A stretch of DNA of 64,000 nucleotides from Candidatus Saccharimonadota bacterium (GCA_028289065.1 JAQGHA010000009.1:1-64000); one strand, 5' to 3'; shown: positions 16,962 through 25,676, numbered from the stretch's first letter. Numbers and translations are program-made. The notes: generated by a model not told the origin, from the sequence alone.

Positions 16962-17659
16962 TCAATCTATCTATTAACGGTTGGTCGTGGCTGCTTGATT
17001 ATTTGTATGTCGCTTATTGGCAAATACATGATTTTTTCATCCATGAAAACGCGGCACAATATTTAACGCCTGCTTCAAAACTTACTGAAACACCCATCAT
17101 TCTCATCCCCGGTATTTATGAAAACTGGCAGTTCATGAAACCAGTGGCTGAGGTACTATATAAAGCCGGTCACCCAATATATATTATTGATGACCTTAAT
17201 TTTAATACCGGCGATATTGAAAAAATGTCTGAGCTGGTGGATGCCTTCTTGAATAAAAGCCACATTACGGACTGCATCATTGTTGCTCATAGCAAAGGCG
17301 GTTTAATAGGTAAATATATTCTTGCAAATTTAAATACACATAGAAAAGTTAAAGGAATGGTTGCTTTAAATACTCCTTTTTCTGGTTCGCTGTACGCCTA
17401 CTTAATGCCTTTAAAATCAACCAGTATTTTCAAACCTAACTCACCAATATTGGGTCAGTTAGCTGCAAATACAGAAATAAATAAAACAATAGTCTCAATT
17501 TACGGCCTATTTGACCCCCATATTCCTAAAGGAAGTTTTTTACAGGGAGCTCAAAACCTTCGGCTATCTACAAGGGGGCATTTTCGAATTATGAATAATA
17601 GTTCGGTCCATAACGCCGTCCTAACTGCTATTAAAAACATGAAAGAACGGCAATTATAG
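16937..17659 (+). CDS. Lipase/PGAP1-like alpha/beta hydrolase
   Basis: 240 residues. IILIPGIYENWQFM gives the oxyanion region, CIIVAHSKGGLIGKYIL the nucleophile elbow (AHSKGG, typical of triacylglycerol-lipase or PGAP1-like proteins), and the C-terminal VHNAVLTAIK may hold the catalytic His. An N-terminal amphipathic stretch (WSWLLDYLYVAYWQIHDFF) could associate with the membrane. It is translationally coupled to the upstream hydrolase, and both may act on lipids or esters in the same process. Confidence 0.75.
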   Translation: MPNIYRKIINLSINGWSWLLDYLYVAYWQIHDFFIHENAAQYLTPASKLTETPIILIPGIYENWQFMKPVAEVLYKAGHPIYIIDDLNFNTGDIEKMSELVDAFLNKSHITDCIIVAHSKGGLIGKYILANLNTHRKVKGMVALNTPFSGSLYAYLMPLKSTSIFKPNSPILGQLAANTEINKTIVSIYGLFDPHIPKGSFLQGAQNLRLSTRGHFRIMNNSSVHNAVLTAIKNMKERQL

Positions 17660-17743
17660 TTTGAAATAGTAAAAAATTTTACATAAATTAATCCTCCAAA
17701 TAATTACTATGGGTCACAGACAGATAATTTAAGGAGAAATTTT

Positions 17744-18127
17744 ATGAAACTTATATCGACAAAAGTACACACAATTATTGGTTTAGTTGTCGGTGTAACA
17801 CTAATTTTTGCATCAAGCATCTTTAACTTTACAGATAATACCGCTGCTTCAATGGTTGCAATGTGGGTTGGTATTTTCATCGTATTAAACGAGCTAATTA
17901 CTACTAGCCCGTCCAGCCCGTTGAAGCTTGTGCCGATGAAAGTACACCTTATCCTCGACATCGTCACCGGTATTTTCCTTGCGGTTTCACCATGGTTATT
18001 CAACTTTGCCGATAGCGACCAACCAGGCCAATGGGTACCACACCTTATTGTAGGTATTATGGTTGCTGGTTATGCACTTGTCACTTCAACTGATGATGCT
18101 AAAGAGAACACCCGTTCACGTAGCTAA
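17744..18127 (+). CDS. SPW-repeat integral membrane protein
   Basis: 127 residues with four transmembrane helices in two repeats: VHTIIGLVVGVTLIFASSIFNF and VHLILDIVTGIFLAVSPWLFNF. The SPW motif of this family is intact in the second repeat and reads SSI in the first. The function is unknown. It has a perfect AAGGAG ribosome binding site and leads a row of three genes, each with a strong Shine-Dalgarno, that continues with an acidic protein and an alcohol dehydrogenase. Confidence 0.8.
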   Translation: MKLISTKVHTIIGLVVGVTLIFASSIFNFTDNTAASMVAMWVGIFIVLNELITTSPSSPLKLVPMKVHLILDIVTGIFLAVSPWLFNFADSDQPGQWVPHLIVGIMVAGYALVTSTDDAKENTRSRS

Positions 18128-18149
18128 ATTAATAACCAAGGAGGTATAA

Positions 18150-18428
18150 GTGGACCCTGCAAACCCTAACCCTACACAAGATCCGCTTGACGATCTGCAA
18201 CTTAAAAGCCCACAAGATGCTTTAGATACCGACGAATCAACAGTGGATGATGTAACTCATTCACTTACCGACGACCCGACTGAAGAATTAGGCGTCGACC
18301 CAAAAGCATTCAAAGAAGAACTTGATAAGTACGACTTTGATGAAGCTGGTCACGGCGACGATGACATGCGCGAAGAAATCGAAAGCCGCGATATGGAAAA
18401 CGCTGAAGACGTTGATAGTCGACGTTAA
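18150..18428 (+). CDS. Small acidic hypothetical protein
   Basis: 92 residues starting at GTG after AAGGAGGT. It is dominated by Asp and Glu (stretches such as DDPTEELGVDPKAF and GHGDDDMREE), has no hydrophobic core and is probably disordered. I recognise no family. Tight placement between the SPW and alcohol-dehydrogenase genes suggests co-expression in a stress cluster. Confidence 0.7.
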   Translation: MDPANPNPTQDPLDDLQLKSPQDALDTDESTVDDVTHSLTDDPTEELGVDPKAFKEELDKYDFDEAGHGDDDMREEIESRDMENAEDVDSRR

Positions 18429-18453
18429 TTAATCGAAAAATGAGGAGGTACAT

Positions 18454-19638
18454 ATGAAGGCAGTAACATGGCAAGGCAAACGGAAAGTATCCGTCGAAGA
18501 AGTACCTGACCCGGTTATTCAAGAACCGAATGACATAATCATTAAAGTTACCTCAACCTGTATTTGCGGTTCTGACCTTCACCTATATGAAGTAATGGCA
18601 CCATTTATGGAAAAGGGCGACATTATGGGCCATGAACCAATGGGTATTGTTACCGAAATCGGAAGCGCTATTACGAACGTAAAAGTTGGCGATCGTGTAG
18701 TTATTCCATTCAACATTTCTTGCGGGCACTGCTTTATGTGCGACCAAGGCCTGCAATCGCAATGTGAAACAACCCAAGTACGCGACCAAGACCGCGGCGC
18801 GGCATTACTCGGTTATAGTAAGTTATACGGCCAGGTTCCAGGGGGCCAAGCTGAATTCTTACGTGTCCCACAAGCGCAGTATGGTCCAATAGTTATTCCG
18901 CACGAAGGTCCAGATGACCGCTACGTGTACTTATCAGATGTTCTACCAACCGCATGGCAAGCTGTGGAGTATGCCAACATCCCTAAAGGTGGTTCGGTAG
19001 TTGTAATGGGGCTCGGCCCAATTGGCGATATGTCTACGCGGATCGCCAAACACCGTGGTGCCGGCAAAGTTATAGCCGTTGACCTAGTTCCAGAGCGCCT
19101 ACAACGCGCTAAAGAAAATGGCATCGATGTAATTGACTTGTTGAAACATAAAGATGATTTAAAAGAAATCATTCTTGAAAAAACCGATGGCCGCGGGCCA
19201 GATTCAGTAATTGATGCTGTTGGTCTAGAAGCTCATGGTTCACCAACTGCTAAATTCATCCATGACGCATCTAGTTTATTACCCGACCCAATTGCTGAAA
19301 CCATGATTGAAAAAGCTGGTGTTGACCGCTTAGCGGCTTTCTATGCGGCTATTGATACAGTTCGTCGCGGTGGTACAATCTCACTTTCTGGTGTGTATGC
19401 CGGCAAAGGTGACCCAATCCCAATGGATACGTTGTTTGATAAGCAAATTCAAGTTCGAATGGGCCAAGCCAATGTAAAACGCTGGATTGACGATATCCTT
19501 CCCCTACTTACAGATGAAGATCCACTTGGTGTCGATACCTTTGCAACACATCATGTACCTCTCGAGGATGCACCGCATGCCTACGAAATCTTCCAGAAAA
19601 AGCAAGATGGCGCTATTAAGATAATCCTAAAGCCTTAA
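18454..19638 (+). CDS. Zinc-dependent alcohol dehydrogenase (MDR; formaldehyde-dehydrogenase-like)
   Basis: 394 residues. Catalytic zinc ligands appear in CICGSDLHLYE and GHEPMG; structural zinc cysteines in SCGHCFMCDQGLQSQC; the nucleotide-binding GLGPIGDM near 185. An insert after residue 110 and one near 265-290 match the glutathione-independent formaldehyde dehydrogenase-like group. AGGAGG precedes the ATG. A role in aldehyde or alcohol detoxification is likely. Confidence 0.9.
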   Translation: MKAVTWQGKRKVSVEEVPDPVIQEPNDIIIKVTSTCICGSDLHLYEVMAPFMEKGDIMGHEPMGIVTEIGSAITNVKVGDRVVIPFNISCGHCFMCDQGLQSQCETTQVRDQDRGAALLGYSKLYGQVPGGQAEFLRVPQAQYGPIVIPHEGPDDRYVYLSDVLPTAWQAVEYANIPKGGSVVVMGLGPIGDMSTRIAKHRGAGKVIAVDLVPERLQRAKENGIDVIDLLKHKDDLKEIILEKTDGRGPDSVIDAVGLEAHGSPTAKFIHDASSLLPDPIAETMIEKAGVDRLAAFYAAIDTVRRGGTISLSGVYAGKGDPIPMDTLFDKQIQVRMGQANVKRWIDDILPLLTDEDPLGVDTFATHHVPLEDAPHAYEIFQKKQDGAIKIILKP

Positions 19639-19639
19639 T

Positions 19640-20581
19640 TTAAGAAGAAGTACGCCTGGTAGTGCGTTGTTCTAAACGGTGATTAATCTCCGCCCCCAGC
19701 AAAATAATAAAGGTTGAGAGGTTGAACCATACCAATAGAACAATGACACTACCAAAGACATTATATATATTGCTATACACCGATAAATACTTGGCATACA
19801 AGAAGAATAAAGTAGTACCAGCCAGCCAAATAATACTGGCTATCCCCGCTCCCCAACTTACCCATTTCCAATGAGGGTTATGGTTGCTAGGTGCAAACCG
19901 GTAAAACAACGCTAACGAAACGGCAATAATAATCGCTAAAAACAACCATCGCAAAACCGGGAGGCTGATAGCGTAAAACTCCGGTACACCCATGTGAGAC
20001 AACGCCGGCTCATCAATAAGCACCAAACCTAGAACGAGCGTCATTACAAATATTGCGCCGAGTGCCATCAGAAAACTCATACCAATTAATTTTGAAACTT
20101 TTCGTTTTTCAACCTGTTCATAGGCAGTGTTTGTAGCGCTAATCAAGGCGTACATTGCCCTCGAGGCGCTATATAGCGCAATTAATATTGCTACGATTGC
20201 CACGACCACATTGCGTAAATTATATTCAAAGGCGCTTTCCAGCTGTGAACCAATTAATGCGGCAATATCAATTGGGAAATAAATCTCAATCGCCGACAAT
20301 GCTGAATTCAGCTCATTCACATCAACCGTATAAGCCACTATGGCAATAATGGCTGCAATTAATGGGAAGAATGCCAAGCTAGCATAGAAGGCTGACCCGG
20401 CGGCCAGAATTGGCATCTTCTTATCTTTTAAAGCTATCCGCGTTTCCAGTAAAACGAACCGCCAATCTTGCGCTGAAAATAAGTGCGGGCTAGTTACCGC
20501 TTTTCGAGGCTCATTACCTGTTATCACAAAATAATCTAACAGATACTTTCGTATTTTTTTACGTTTTGACTTAAATATCAT
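19640..20581 (-). CDS. YihY/BrkB-family membrane protein
   Basis: 313 residues with six transmembrane helices. AAGSAFYASLAFFPLIAAIIAI, the Ala/Tyr-rich IALYSASRAMYALISATNTAYE and LVWFNLSTFIILLGAEIN are characteristic of the YihY (formerly RNase BN) family. The function is not established; roles in envelope transport have been proposed. A hydrophilic 45-residue N terminus is cytoplasmic. It converges with the ADH gene one base apart. Confidence 0.9.
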   Translation of the reverse strand: MIFKSKRKKIRKYLLDYFVITGNEPRKAVTSPHLFSAQDWRFVLLETRIALKDKKMPILAAGSAFYASLAFFPLIAAIIAIVAYTVDVNELNSALSAIEIYFPIDIAALIGSQLESAFEYNLRNVVVAIVAILIALYSASRAMYALISATNTAYEQVEKRKVSKLIGMSFLMALGAIFVMTLVLGLVLIDEPALSHMGVPEFYAISLPVLRWLFLAIIIAVSLALFYRFAPSNHNPHWKWVSWGAGIASIIWLAGTTLFFLYAKYLSVYSNIYNVFGSVIVLLVWFNLSTFIILLGAEINHRLEQRTTRRTSS

Positions 20582-20656
20582 ACTACTTAATTTATTCTTA
20601 TTCCTTTAATAATACAGGAACGTGCAAGATAAACGAATGTATAATAGAATGTAATT

Positions 20657-21643
20657 ATGTCTGAACTTCCTAGCCACCGTACCCATTTTAAAGAACCAGT
20701 AGTTGAATCAGGGGCCGACCCGTATGTAATTATCCACGACGATGCATTTTATTATTGTCATGTAATCAATGATGCTGGTATTTTCATTAGAAAAGCCGAT
20801 ACACTGGATACAATTGGAAAAGCTGAACCGGTTAAAATTTGGGAACCACCGGTTGATTCTATCTTCGAAGGCAGCATGTGGGCGCCAGAAGTTCATAACT
20901 TAGATGGAAAATGGTACATCTACTTTGCCGCCGGTGAGCGTGATGAGCATTATTCAAATCAGCGTATGTATGTTCTTGAGGGCGAAGGCGATGACCCACA
21001 AACCACTTCATATGAATTAAAAGGTAAAATCACTGATACTTCCGACGAATGGGCCATTGACGGTACTATTTTGAATATGGAAAATGATGAACGGTATTTT
21101 GTATGGTCAGGTCGACCAACCGTTGAAAATCGATCTCAGAATTTATATATTTCTAAAATGCAAAACCCCTGGACACTCGAAGGTGAACGGGTGGCTATCG
21201 CATCTCCAGTATACGATTGGGAACAACGTGGCGGAAGTATTAACGAAGGCCCACAAATCGTACCTAAAGGTGACCAACGCTCAATTGTCTACTCCGCATC
21301 ACATAGCACCGGTGATTATTACTGCCTAGGCCAAGTAAGCTTAGTTGGCACCGACCCTCTCGATCCTACCCACTGGGTAAAACGGCCAACACCCGTCTAT
21401 GAATCACACGGTAAACTTGTTGCACCTGGTCACGCGTCATTCATCCTTACACCTGACGAAAATTATGGTTGGATGATATTCCATACTGCCCGTAAAGCCG
21501 GTGCTGGCTGGGACCGACAAGTTCGCCTAGCAGCTTTTGCACTGGAAAGCGACCTATCCTTGAAGTTTATAGAAGATACCAGCATATTGAAGTTAGATAA
21601 GCTTATCGGGTTGCTGAATAAGATGATTAAATATCGATCATAA
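20657..21643 (+). CDS. GH43-family glycoside hydrolase
   Basis: 328 residues with the five-bladed propeller motifs of GH43: ADPYVIIHDDAFYYCH (catalytic Asp), WAPEVHNLDGKWYIYFAA, DEWAIDGTILN and EGPQIV (likely acid Glu). There is no signal peptide, so it acts in the cytoplasm or the cell lacks a classical export signal for it. Family members cleave arabinosides and xylosides. TATAAT sits 11 bases before the ATG, giving an almost leaderless mRNA. Confidence 0.85.
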   Translation: MSELPSHRTHFKEPVVESGADPYVIIHDDAFYYCHVINDAGIFIRKADTLDTIGKAEPVKIWEPPVDSIFEGSMWAPEVHNLDGKWYIYFAAGERDEHYSNQRMYVLEGEGDDPQTTSYELKGKITDTSDEWAIDGTILNMENDERYFVWSGRPTVENRSQNLYISKMQNPWTLEGERVAIASPVYDWEQRGGSINEGPQIVPKGDQRSIVYSASHSTGDYYCLGQVSLVGTDPLDPTHWVKRPTPVYESHGKLVAPGHASFILTPDENYGWMIFHTARKAGAGWDRQVRLAAFALESDLSLKFIEDTSILKLDKLIGLLNKMIKYRS

Positions 21644-21658
21644 AGTTGGTATAATAAT

Positions 21659-21802
21659 ATGATGAAAAAATCTTTGAATATCACTAACCATACTGAATCT
21701 GGCAAAGTACACGTAAAGGTATTTTGGAAGACAGGGCTCATTATTAGTATTATTTTGAGTGTCGTTGGTACACTGATTTTGAACTTAGTATTTAACCACT
21801 AG
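21659..21802 (+). CDS. Small single-span membrane protein
   Basis: A 47-residue ORF not on the track. TATAAT (21650-21655) lies directly before tandem ATGs (21659 and 21662), so it is leaderless. The first 24 residues are polar and basic, followed by one hydrophobic helix (GLIISIILSVVGTLILNLVF). I recognise no family. Confidence 0.6.
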   Translation: MMKKSLNITNHTESGKVHVKVFWKTGLIISIILSVVGTLILNLVFNH

Positions 21803-21812
21803 ATTGAAGCTA

Positions 21813-22205
21813 CTATTTCCTCTTATTATTTACTTCAGTTTCAACTAATTCCTCAACATCTTGAGGAGGTTCTTCGTACTTCTGGACAACAATATAGTTA
21901 GGCTCTTTAATGACCACGCTTTCAATTTCAGGCACATCATGTCTATCAGCCATGACAAAGCACTTCGAAGATTGATGAATTCTATTATATTCACCTAATG
22001 TTACCTCTATTCGTTTTGTACAATTCTCATCAGAACATTCACAAAGAAACATCAAAGTCATGTCTGGATCAACAAAGAGTTGTGTTACTCCGTCTTCTTT
22101 AGCAATCGCCTCTAGCTCATCAAAACCATCAGTAACGCGTTTATTCGCTTCTTTGAAGGCAACTTCATTTTGCGCCATACGACGTGCAGATGTAGATTTG
22201 GTCAT
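21813..22205 (-). CDS. Hypothetical protein with C-E-C-x5-C motif
   Basis: 130 residues. An N-terminal helix with many charged residues is followed by FLCECSDENCTKRIEVTLGEYNRIH and by HDVPEIESVVIKEPNYIVVQKY. The same pattern occurs in small actinobacterial and other soil-bacterial hypotheticals. The Cys residues could bind metal. The function is unknown. Confidence 0.7.
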   Translation of the reverse strand: MTKSTSARRMAQNEVAFKEANKRVTDGFDELEAIAKEDGVTQLFVDPDMTLMFLCECSDENCTKRIEVTLGEYNRIHQSSKCFVMADRHDVPEIESVVIKEPNYIVVQKYEEPPQDVEELVETEVNNKRK

Positions 22206-22282
22206 ATGTTAAGTCTACGCTTCTAAGCAGGAACTGACTATAGAGCAAGGTATAGACTTGCTTTATGTTTAATTTCTTGGGT

Positions 22283-22300
22283 GGGATGAGGGATTCGAAC
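22283..22300 (-). repeat. Duplicated 3' end of tRNA-Gln
   Basis: GGGATGAGGGATTCGAAC here is identical to 22402-22419 in the tRNA-Gln T-arm/acceptor region, and nothing else of a tRNA can be folded around it. It is either an attachment-site scar left by an element that used tRNA-Gln or a decayed tRNA copy. Confidence 0.6.
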
Positions 22301-22355
22301 TAAAAATTCCCAGGTGGTGTTTTGCGTTGCAAACGGGGGTTCGAGCCGCTACGTC

Positions 22356-22400
22356 AGCCATAGAAAAAGAGAGTCTTTAAGACTCTCTTTTTCTATGGCT
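22356..22400. terminator. Long perfect inverted repeat, bidirectional terminator
   Basis: Arms AGCCATAGAAAAAGAGAGTC.. and its complement pair over 22 bases around a single T; A5 and T5 tracts flank the GAGAGTCTT stem. It ends transcription of tRNA-Gln on the minus strand. The outer part overlaps the tRNA 3' CCA. Confidence 0.85.
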
Positions 22401-22470
22401 GGGGATGAGGGATTCGAACCCCCGAATGTCGGCACCAAAAGCCGATGCCTTACCACTTGGCGAATCCCCA
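22396..22470 (-). tRNA. tRNA-Gln (TTG)
   Basis: A 75-nt cloverleaf: acceptor TGGGGAT/ATCCCCA, discriminator G and encoded CCA; D-arm GCC/GGC with GG in the loop; anticodon loop TTTTGGT giving TTG; T-arm with TTCGAAT. Confidence 0.95.
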
Positions 22471-22524
22471 GTACGGCACCGATGTATTATACCGCAACCG
22501 GGGTAATCGCTCAAGCTCTAGGTG

Positions 22525-23058
22525 CTATTTTGCCTTTTTAACGCCGCGCGAACGTTCAACATGGGCAAATTGTCCATGAATTTCGAATAAGAAATAACCG
22601 CTGACGGCCACCCAAACAGCACCAAACAGTACTGAAATAATGAAGTTAATGACGCTTAAGCCCAAGAACGCCCCCACTACTAAGGCCACGATACCTAATA
22701 ACCATGTTGCGAATAGAAGTACCCAGCCTTTTTTCTGTCGTTCTTTCAGAGGCTGAATAGCAAATGCTAGTAGAATAGCTTCTAACAATAAGAAGAATAA
22801 ACTAACAATAATAGTAATGATGTTCCAAGTTGTAATTGCCGGTGAAACAAAATACGCAGCAGCTGGTGAATCCATTAAACTAACAAGGCTCGAGAGGTTA
22901 GATAAATTGCCTAAAATACTTAAAACCGTAAGTATTAAACCAATGACAACAATCCACCAGGCATTTTCACTAAGCCATTTGCGCGCTTCATTAGGCAAAT
23001 CTGGAACGCTTTTAAACCATCCAAAAACCGTTTTTTCAAGTTTATTTAAAAATTCCAT
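22525..23058 (-). CDS. Hypothetical four-span membrane protein
   Basis: 177 residues from MEFLNKLE, chosen because GAGGAG lies nine bases upstream; the ORF extends to 23115. Four hydrophobic helices follow a polar N terminus containing two Trp-rich segments (WFKSVPDLPNEARKWL). The C-terminal tail is Lys/Arg-rich. I recognise no family. It lies just downstream of a second small membrane protein gene on the same strand. Confidence 0.65.
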   Translation of the reverse strand: MEFLNKLEKTVFGWFKSVPDLPNEARKWLSENAWWIVVIGLILTVLSILGNLSNLSSLVSLMDSPAAAYFVSPAITTWNIITIIVSLFFLLLEAILLAFAIQPLKERQKKGWVLLFATWLLGIVALVVGAFLGLSVINFIISVLFGAVWVAVSGYFLFEIHGQFAHVERSRGVKKAK

Positions 23059-23121
23059 TGCACATAACTCCTCTGCTATTGCCTTTATCATACCGCTCAA
23101 TGACTGTTTCGACAATGTCTA

Positions 23122-23598
23122 CTACTTGGTTCGCTTCCCTGGCCACAGCCCCCAGGCACTCCATGCGGCTAACACGCCTAAGGCTAGGCTAATGAATACT
23201 GCCCACCATCCTGGCGTTAAATCAACTACCGTTCCTAGAAAACCAATTGTTTCTACATCAACATTAGCGACAAGTATCCATACTGATATAAATAACCATA
23301 TTCCTACCGCCAGCCAGCCTAGCAACATACTCACAAAACGAAAAGCTGGGCTCAGCCGCATACGTAGCAAGAAAGGGACGGCAAATATTTCCGCGAATAT
23401 CAGAATTGGTGCCACACTATATACGCCGTTATCGCTTAAAGGTAAGTTAAGTGACTGAATAAAGGGCAAAAAATCTTCAAACGTAAATAGCTGAGCAACA
23501 GCCATTAATACTAATACAGCTGCAAAAAATATTGCTATGTTTGAACTTTCCTTTGAACGTGGCTTCGGTGCAGGGGTAGATTTAACTAAAATGCTCAT
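23122..23598 (-). CDS. Hypothetical four-span membrane protein
   Basis: 158 residues with about four transmembrane helices and short basic termini; it has no enzymatic motif. The order and spacing suggest an operon with the downstream membrane gene at 22525-23058. Confidence 0.6.
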   Translation of the reverse strand: MSILVKSTPAPKPRSKESSNIAIFFAAVLVLMAVAQLFTFEDFLPFIQSLNLPLSDNGVYSVAPILIFAEIFAVPFLLRMRLSPAFRFVSMLLGWLAVGIWLFISVWILVANVDVETIGFLGTVVDLTPGWWAVFISLALGVLAAWSAWGLWPGKRTK

Positions 23599-23659
23599 GT
23601 TTCACAGTATAGGCTTCCCTTCAGACTAACGCAAATCGTTGTTATTTTTAACATTATGC

Positions 23660-23812
23660 TTGCGCTTTTCTAGGTAGCAAGGTACAGTAAACAACAAGCG
23701 AAAGTTACGTAAAAAACAAAAACTCCAAAAAAAAATGTTGTAGCTGACTCGCTCTACGATATCCACCACAACATCGAAGGATTCCCGCCCAAAATTGGCG
23801 GGTTTTCTTTTT
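23660..23812 (+). ncRNA. Candidate plus-strand small RNA ending in a terminator
   Basis: Between two minus-strand genes there is no ORF, yet a plus-strand terminator is present: CCCGCC/GGCGGG (23784-23802) followed by TTTTCTTTTT. Upstream, ATGTTGT and ACAACAT (about 23738-23775) form an inverted repeat. No plus-strand gene precedes it, which implies a short non-coding transcript. The 5' end is not defined. Confidence 0.4.
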
Positions 23813-23823
23813 GGTTTTATTTT

Positions 23824-24477
23824 CTACTCAGCTTTAAAAGAATTGTCGGCTCGCCACTGAGCTATTGCTGCGTGGTTACCGCTTAATAGGACGTCTGGTA
23901 CGGCTAGGCCATTATATTCAGAAGGTTTGGTGTATTGAGGGAACTCTAAAGTTTCTCCGTCTGAAAAGCTCTCAATCGCTGCACTGTCTTCCCCACCAAG
24001 CACCCCAGGAATCAGGCGAACGATACTATCAATGATAGTCATAGCTGGAAGTTCGCCGCCTGTCAGTACATAGTCACCAACACTTACCTGCTCATCCACT
24101 AAACTGACGATGCGTTCGTCATAGCCTTCGTAGCGCCCACAAATAAAAATATAACCGTGTTCCGCCTCTGACCAGTTCTGAGCCACAGATTGCTTCCAGC
24201 GTTGCCCACGGGGGGTCATAAGCACCACTTTAGCAGTTGGGTCATTCTTCTTAGCTTCTTCAACGGCCGCAAACAAAGGCTCGGGCTTTAAAAGCATTCC
24301 ATCACCCCCGCCATACGGGGTATCATCAACTTGCTGGCGAGGGCCAATACCAAAGGTACGCAGGTTAATAGTACTCAACTGTACTATTTCATCTCGTTGA
24401 GCCTTCCACATCATGGAGCTTTCAAACACGCCTGTAAACATCTCCGGAAAAAGGCTTATTACTTGGAATTTTTTCAT
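23824..24477 (-). CDS. trmD: tRNA (guanine37-N1)-methyltransferase TrmD
   Basis: 217 residues of SPOUT fold. The knot region is intact: LMTPRGQRWKQ, FICGRYEGYDERI and SVGDYVLTGGELPAMTIIDS. It methylates G37 of tRNAs that read CNN codons and prevents frameshifting. The C-terminal domain is a little shorter than in E. coli. The usual upstream partners rpsP and khpA are on the same strand but are separated from it by inserted plus-strand genes, and rimM is absent from the cluster. Confidence 0.96.
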   Translation of the reverse strand: MKKFQVISLFPEMFTGVFESSMMWKAQRDEIVQLSTINLRTFGIGPRQQVDDTPYGGGDGMLLKPEPLFAAVEEAKKNDPTAKVVLMTPRGQRWKQSVAQNWSEAEHGYIFICGRYEGYDERIVSLVDEQVSVGDYVLTGGELPAMTIIDSIVRLIPGVLGGEDSAAIESFSDGETLEFPQYTKPSEYNGLAVPDVLLSGNHAAIAQWRADNSFKAE

Positions 24478-24497
24478 TATTACTAGTGTACGATACG

Positions 24498-24526
24498 TTG
24501 ACGAACTTGTAAATATATGGTACGGT
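24498..24526 (+). promoter_or_regulatory. Promoter of GC-rich cassette 1
   Basis: TTGACG, a 17-base spacer and TACGGT lie about 35 bases before a GAGAGGAAC ribosome binding site and the ATG at 24562. The -35 is near consensus and the -10 is weak. Confidence 0.45.
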
Positions 24527-24561
24527 TTTACCAGCTCATCCGCCGAACCGAGAGGAACAGT

Positions 24562-24921
24562 ATGGACGTTGCAGAACCGGTGGTGAAAGCCACCAATAAA
24601 AAATACAAGAAAGCGCCTAACTACATCCTCCCTGCTGTTAGGCAGAAGGTAGATAAGGATGCTCGCGCATTGTTCGTAGCATACAAACGAGCGGTTGCTA
24701 AGTTTCCTAGGAAAATCCGTACTTTTGCAGTCACTCAGCTGTCAGCAGAGCCGCACAGCACCATTAGTGAAGCTCTGCAGGGTGGCTCGTTGCAAGTAGC
24801 CGCACTGGCTCTGAAGTACAAAGTTTCCGAGGAAACCATCAAAGAGGCGCTCGACGTCCTCGCCCTTATCCGCAAGTTATCGGTCGACAACGGTACAATA
24901 AGCCGTCACCACGCCGAATGA
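24562..24921 (+). CDS. GC-rich hypothetical protein inserted between khpA and trmD
   Basis: 119 residues from the ATG that follows GAGAGGAAC (the track opens earlier, at 24517). It is basic and helical in the first half (NKKYKKAPNYILPAVRQKVDK) and has an HTH-like pattern in the second (ALALKYKVSEETIKEALDVL). Third codon positions are visibly richer in C and G than in neighbours. It is on the opposite strand to the trmD cluster and ends at its own hairpin. A small regulator is possible; no family is recognised. Confidence 0.65.
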   Translation: MDVAEPVVKATNKKYKKAPNYILPAVRQKVDKDARALFVAYKRAVAKFPRKIRTFAVTQLSAEPHSTISEALQGGSLQVAALALKYKVSEETIKEALDVLALIRKLSVDNGTISRHHAE

Positions 24922-24935
24922 ACACAACTACACAC

Positions 24936-24983
24936 AGCCCGTTGAGTGAGCCCGCCCTATATGGCGAGAGCCATCAGCGGGCT
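24936..24983 (+). terminator. Terminator of GC-rich cassette 1
   Basis: AGCCCGTTGA and TCAGCGGGCT form a 10-bp stem with one mismatch, enclosing a second GC-rich hairpin and followed by TTTCTC. Confidence 0.7.
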
Positions 24984-25010
24984 TTCTCAATGTCAGGTAT
25001 AAATAAAAAC

Positions 25011-25038
25011 AAAACACCACCTAAGAAGGTGGTGTTTT
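25011..25038. terminator. Terminator downstream of khpA
   Basis: AAAACACCACCT/AGGTGGTGTTTT is a perfect 12-bp stem. T-runs on both strands allow it to act for khpA (-) and as backup for cassette 1 (+). Confidence 0.85.
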
Positions 25039-25127
25039 TATCACATAAGCTCTCAACAAATGGTGATTTGTCGCTCGCATGAGCTGTTGTCTCGCAGTTC
25101 AAAGGTTTGGTGTTGAACTATTGGTAA

Positions 25128-25565
25128 TTATATATCAAGGTCATCAAGTTCTGCAAGCTCGGCGCGGGTCTTTTTTGTGTAGTCTGAGCTGTTGTCCACA
25201 GCTTCATCTGTTGCGTTGTCCACAGCAGCCTCTTGTGCGGCTGTTTGAGAGGTGTTTTCGTCAGTTTGAGAGGTATTTGAGCTGTGTTCGTCGCTACTTA
25301 TCGTAGCGCCAACCTGCCCATCGTTGTTAACAATCTTCAAATTGTAACGTGCATCATTTTTAGTCCCTAAGGCGCGCAGCAAGGTTCGCAAGCTTTGAGC
25401 TGTAACGCCGCGCTTACCAATTACCCGCCCTAAATCTTCCGGGTTAACAGTAAGAGTAAGCAGAACGCCCTTTTCGTCTATAATTCGATCAACTAGTACA
25501 TCGTCGGGGTGTCCAACGACGGACTTGACGATATATTCAATAAATTGTTGGTCAATAGTCGACAT
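25128..25565 (-). CDS. khpA: KH-domain RNA-binding protein KhpA
   Basis: 145 residues from MSTIDQQF, selected because GAGGAGGG lies upstream; the track's 226-residue version runs far into the promoter region of the opposite gene. A single type II KH domain with the GxxG loop (VIGKRGVTAQSLRTLL) occupies residues 1-80. A low-complexity acidic Ser/Thr/Asn tail of 60 residues follows, which is longer than usual. KhpA binds RNA with KhpB and affects cell division and elongation. It normally lies between rpsP and trmD, as here apart from the insertions. Confidence 0.9.
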   Translation of the reverse strand: MSTIDQQFIEYIVKSVVGHPDDVLVDRIIDEKGVLLTLTVNPEDLGRVIGKRGVTAQSLRTLLRALGTKNDARYNLKIVNNDGQVGATISSDEHSSNTSQTDENTSQTAAQEAAVDNATDEAVDNSSDYTKKTRAELAELDDLDI

Positions 25566-25647
25566 AGAGCCCTCCTCAGTCGCATATAAGTATCGTAAGT
25601 TTATTGTAGCATAGGGCTGATTTTTGGTATACGGAAGCGTAACCACA

Positions 25648-25676
25648 TTGACATTAATACATATATGTGCTATAAT
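25648..25676 (+). promoter_or_regulatory. Consensus sigma70 promoter of GC-rich cassette 2
   Basis: TTGACA, exactly 17 bases, then TATAAT: full consensus. A leader of about 50 nt with GAAAGGAG precedes the ATG at 25737. This contrasts with the leaderless promoters used by many genes in the window. Confidence 0.85.
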
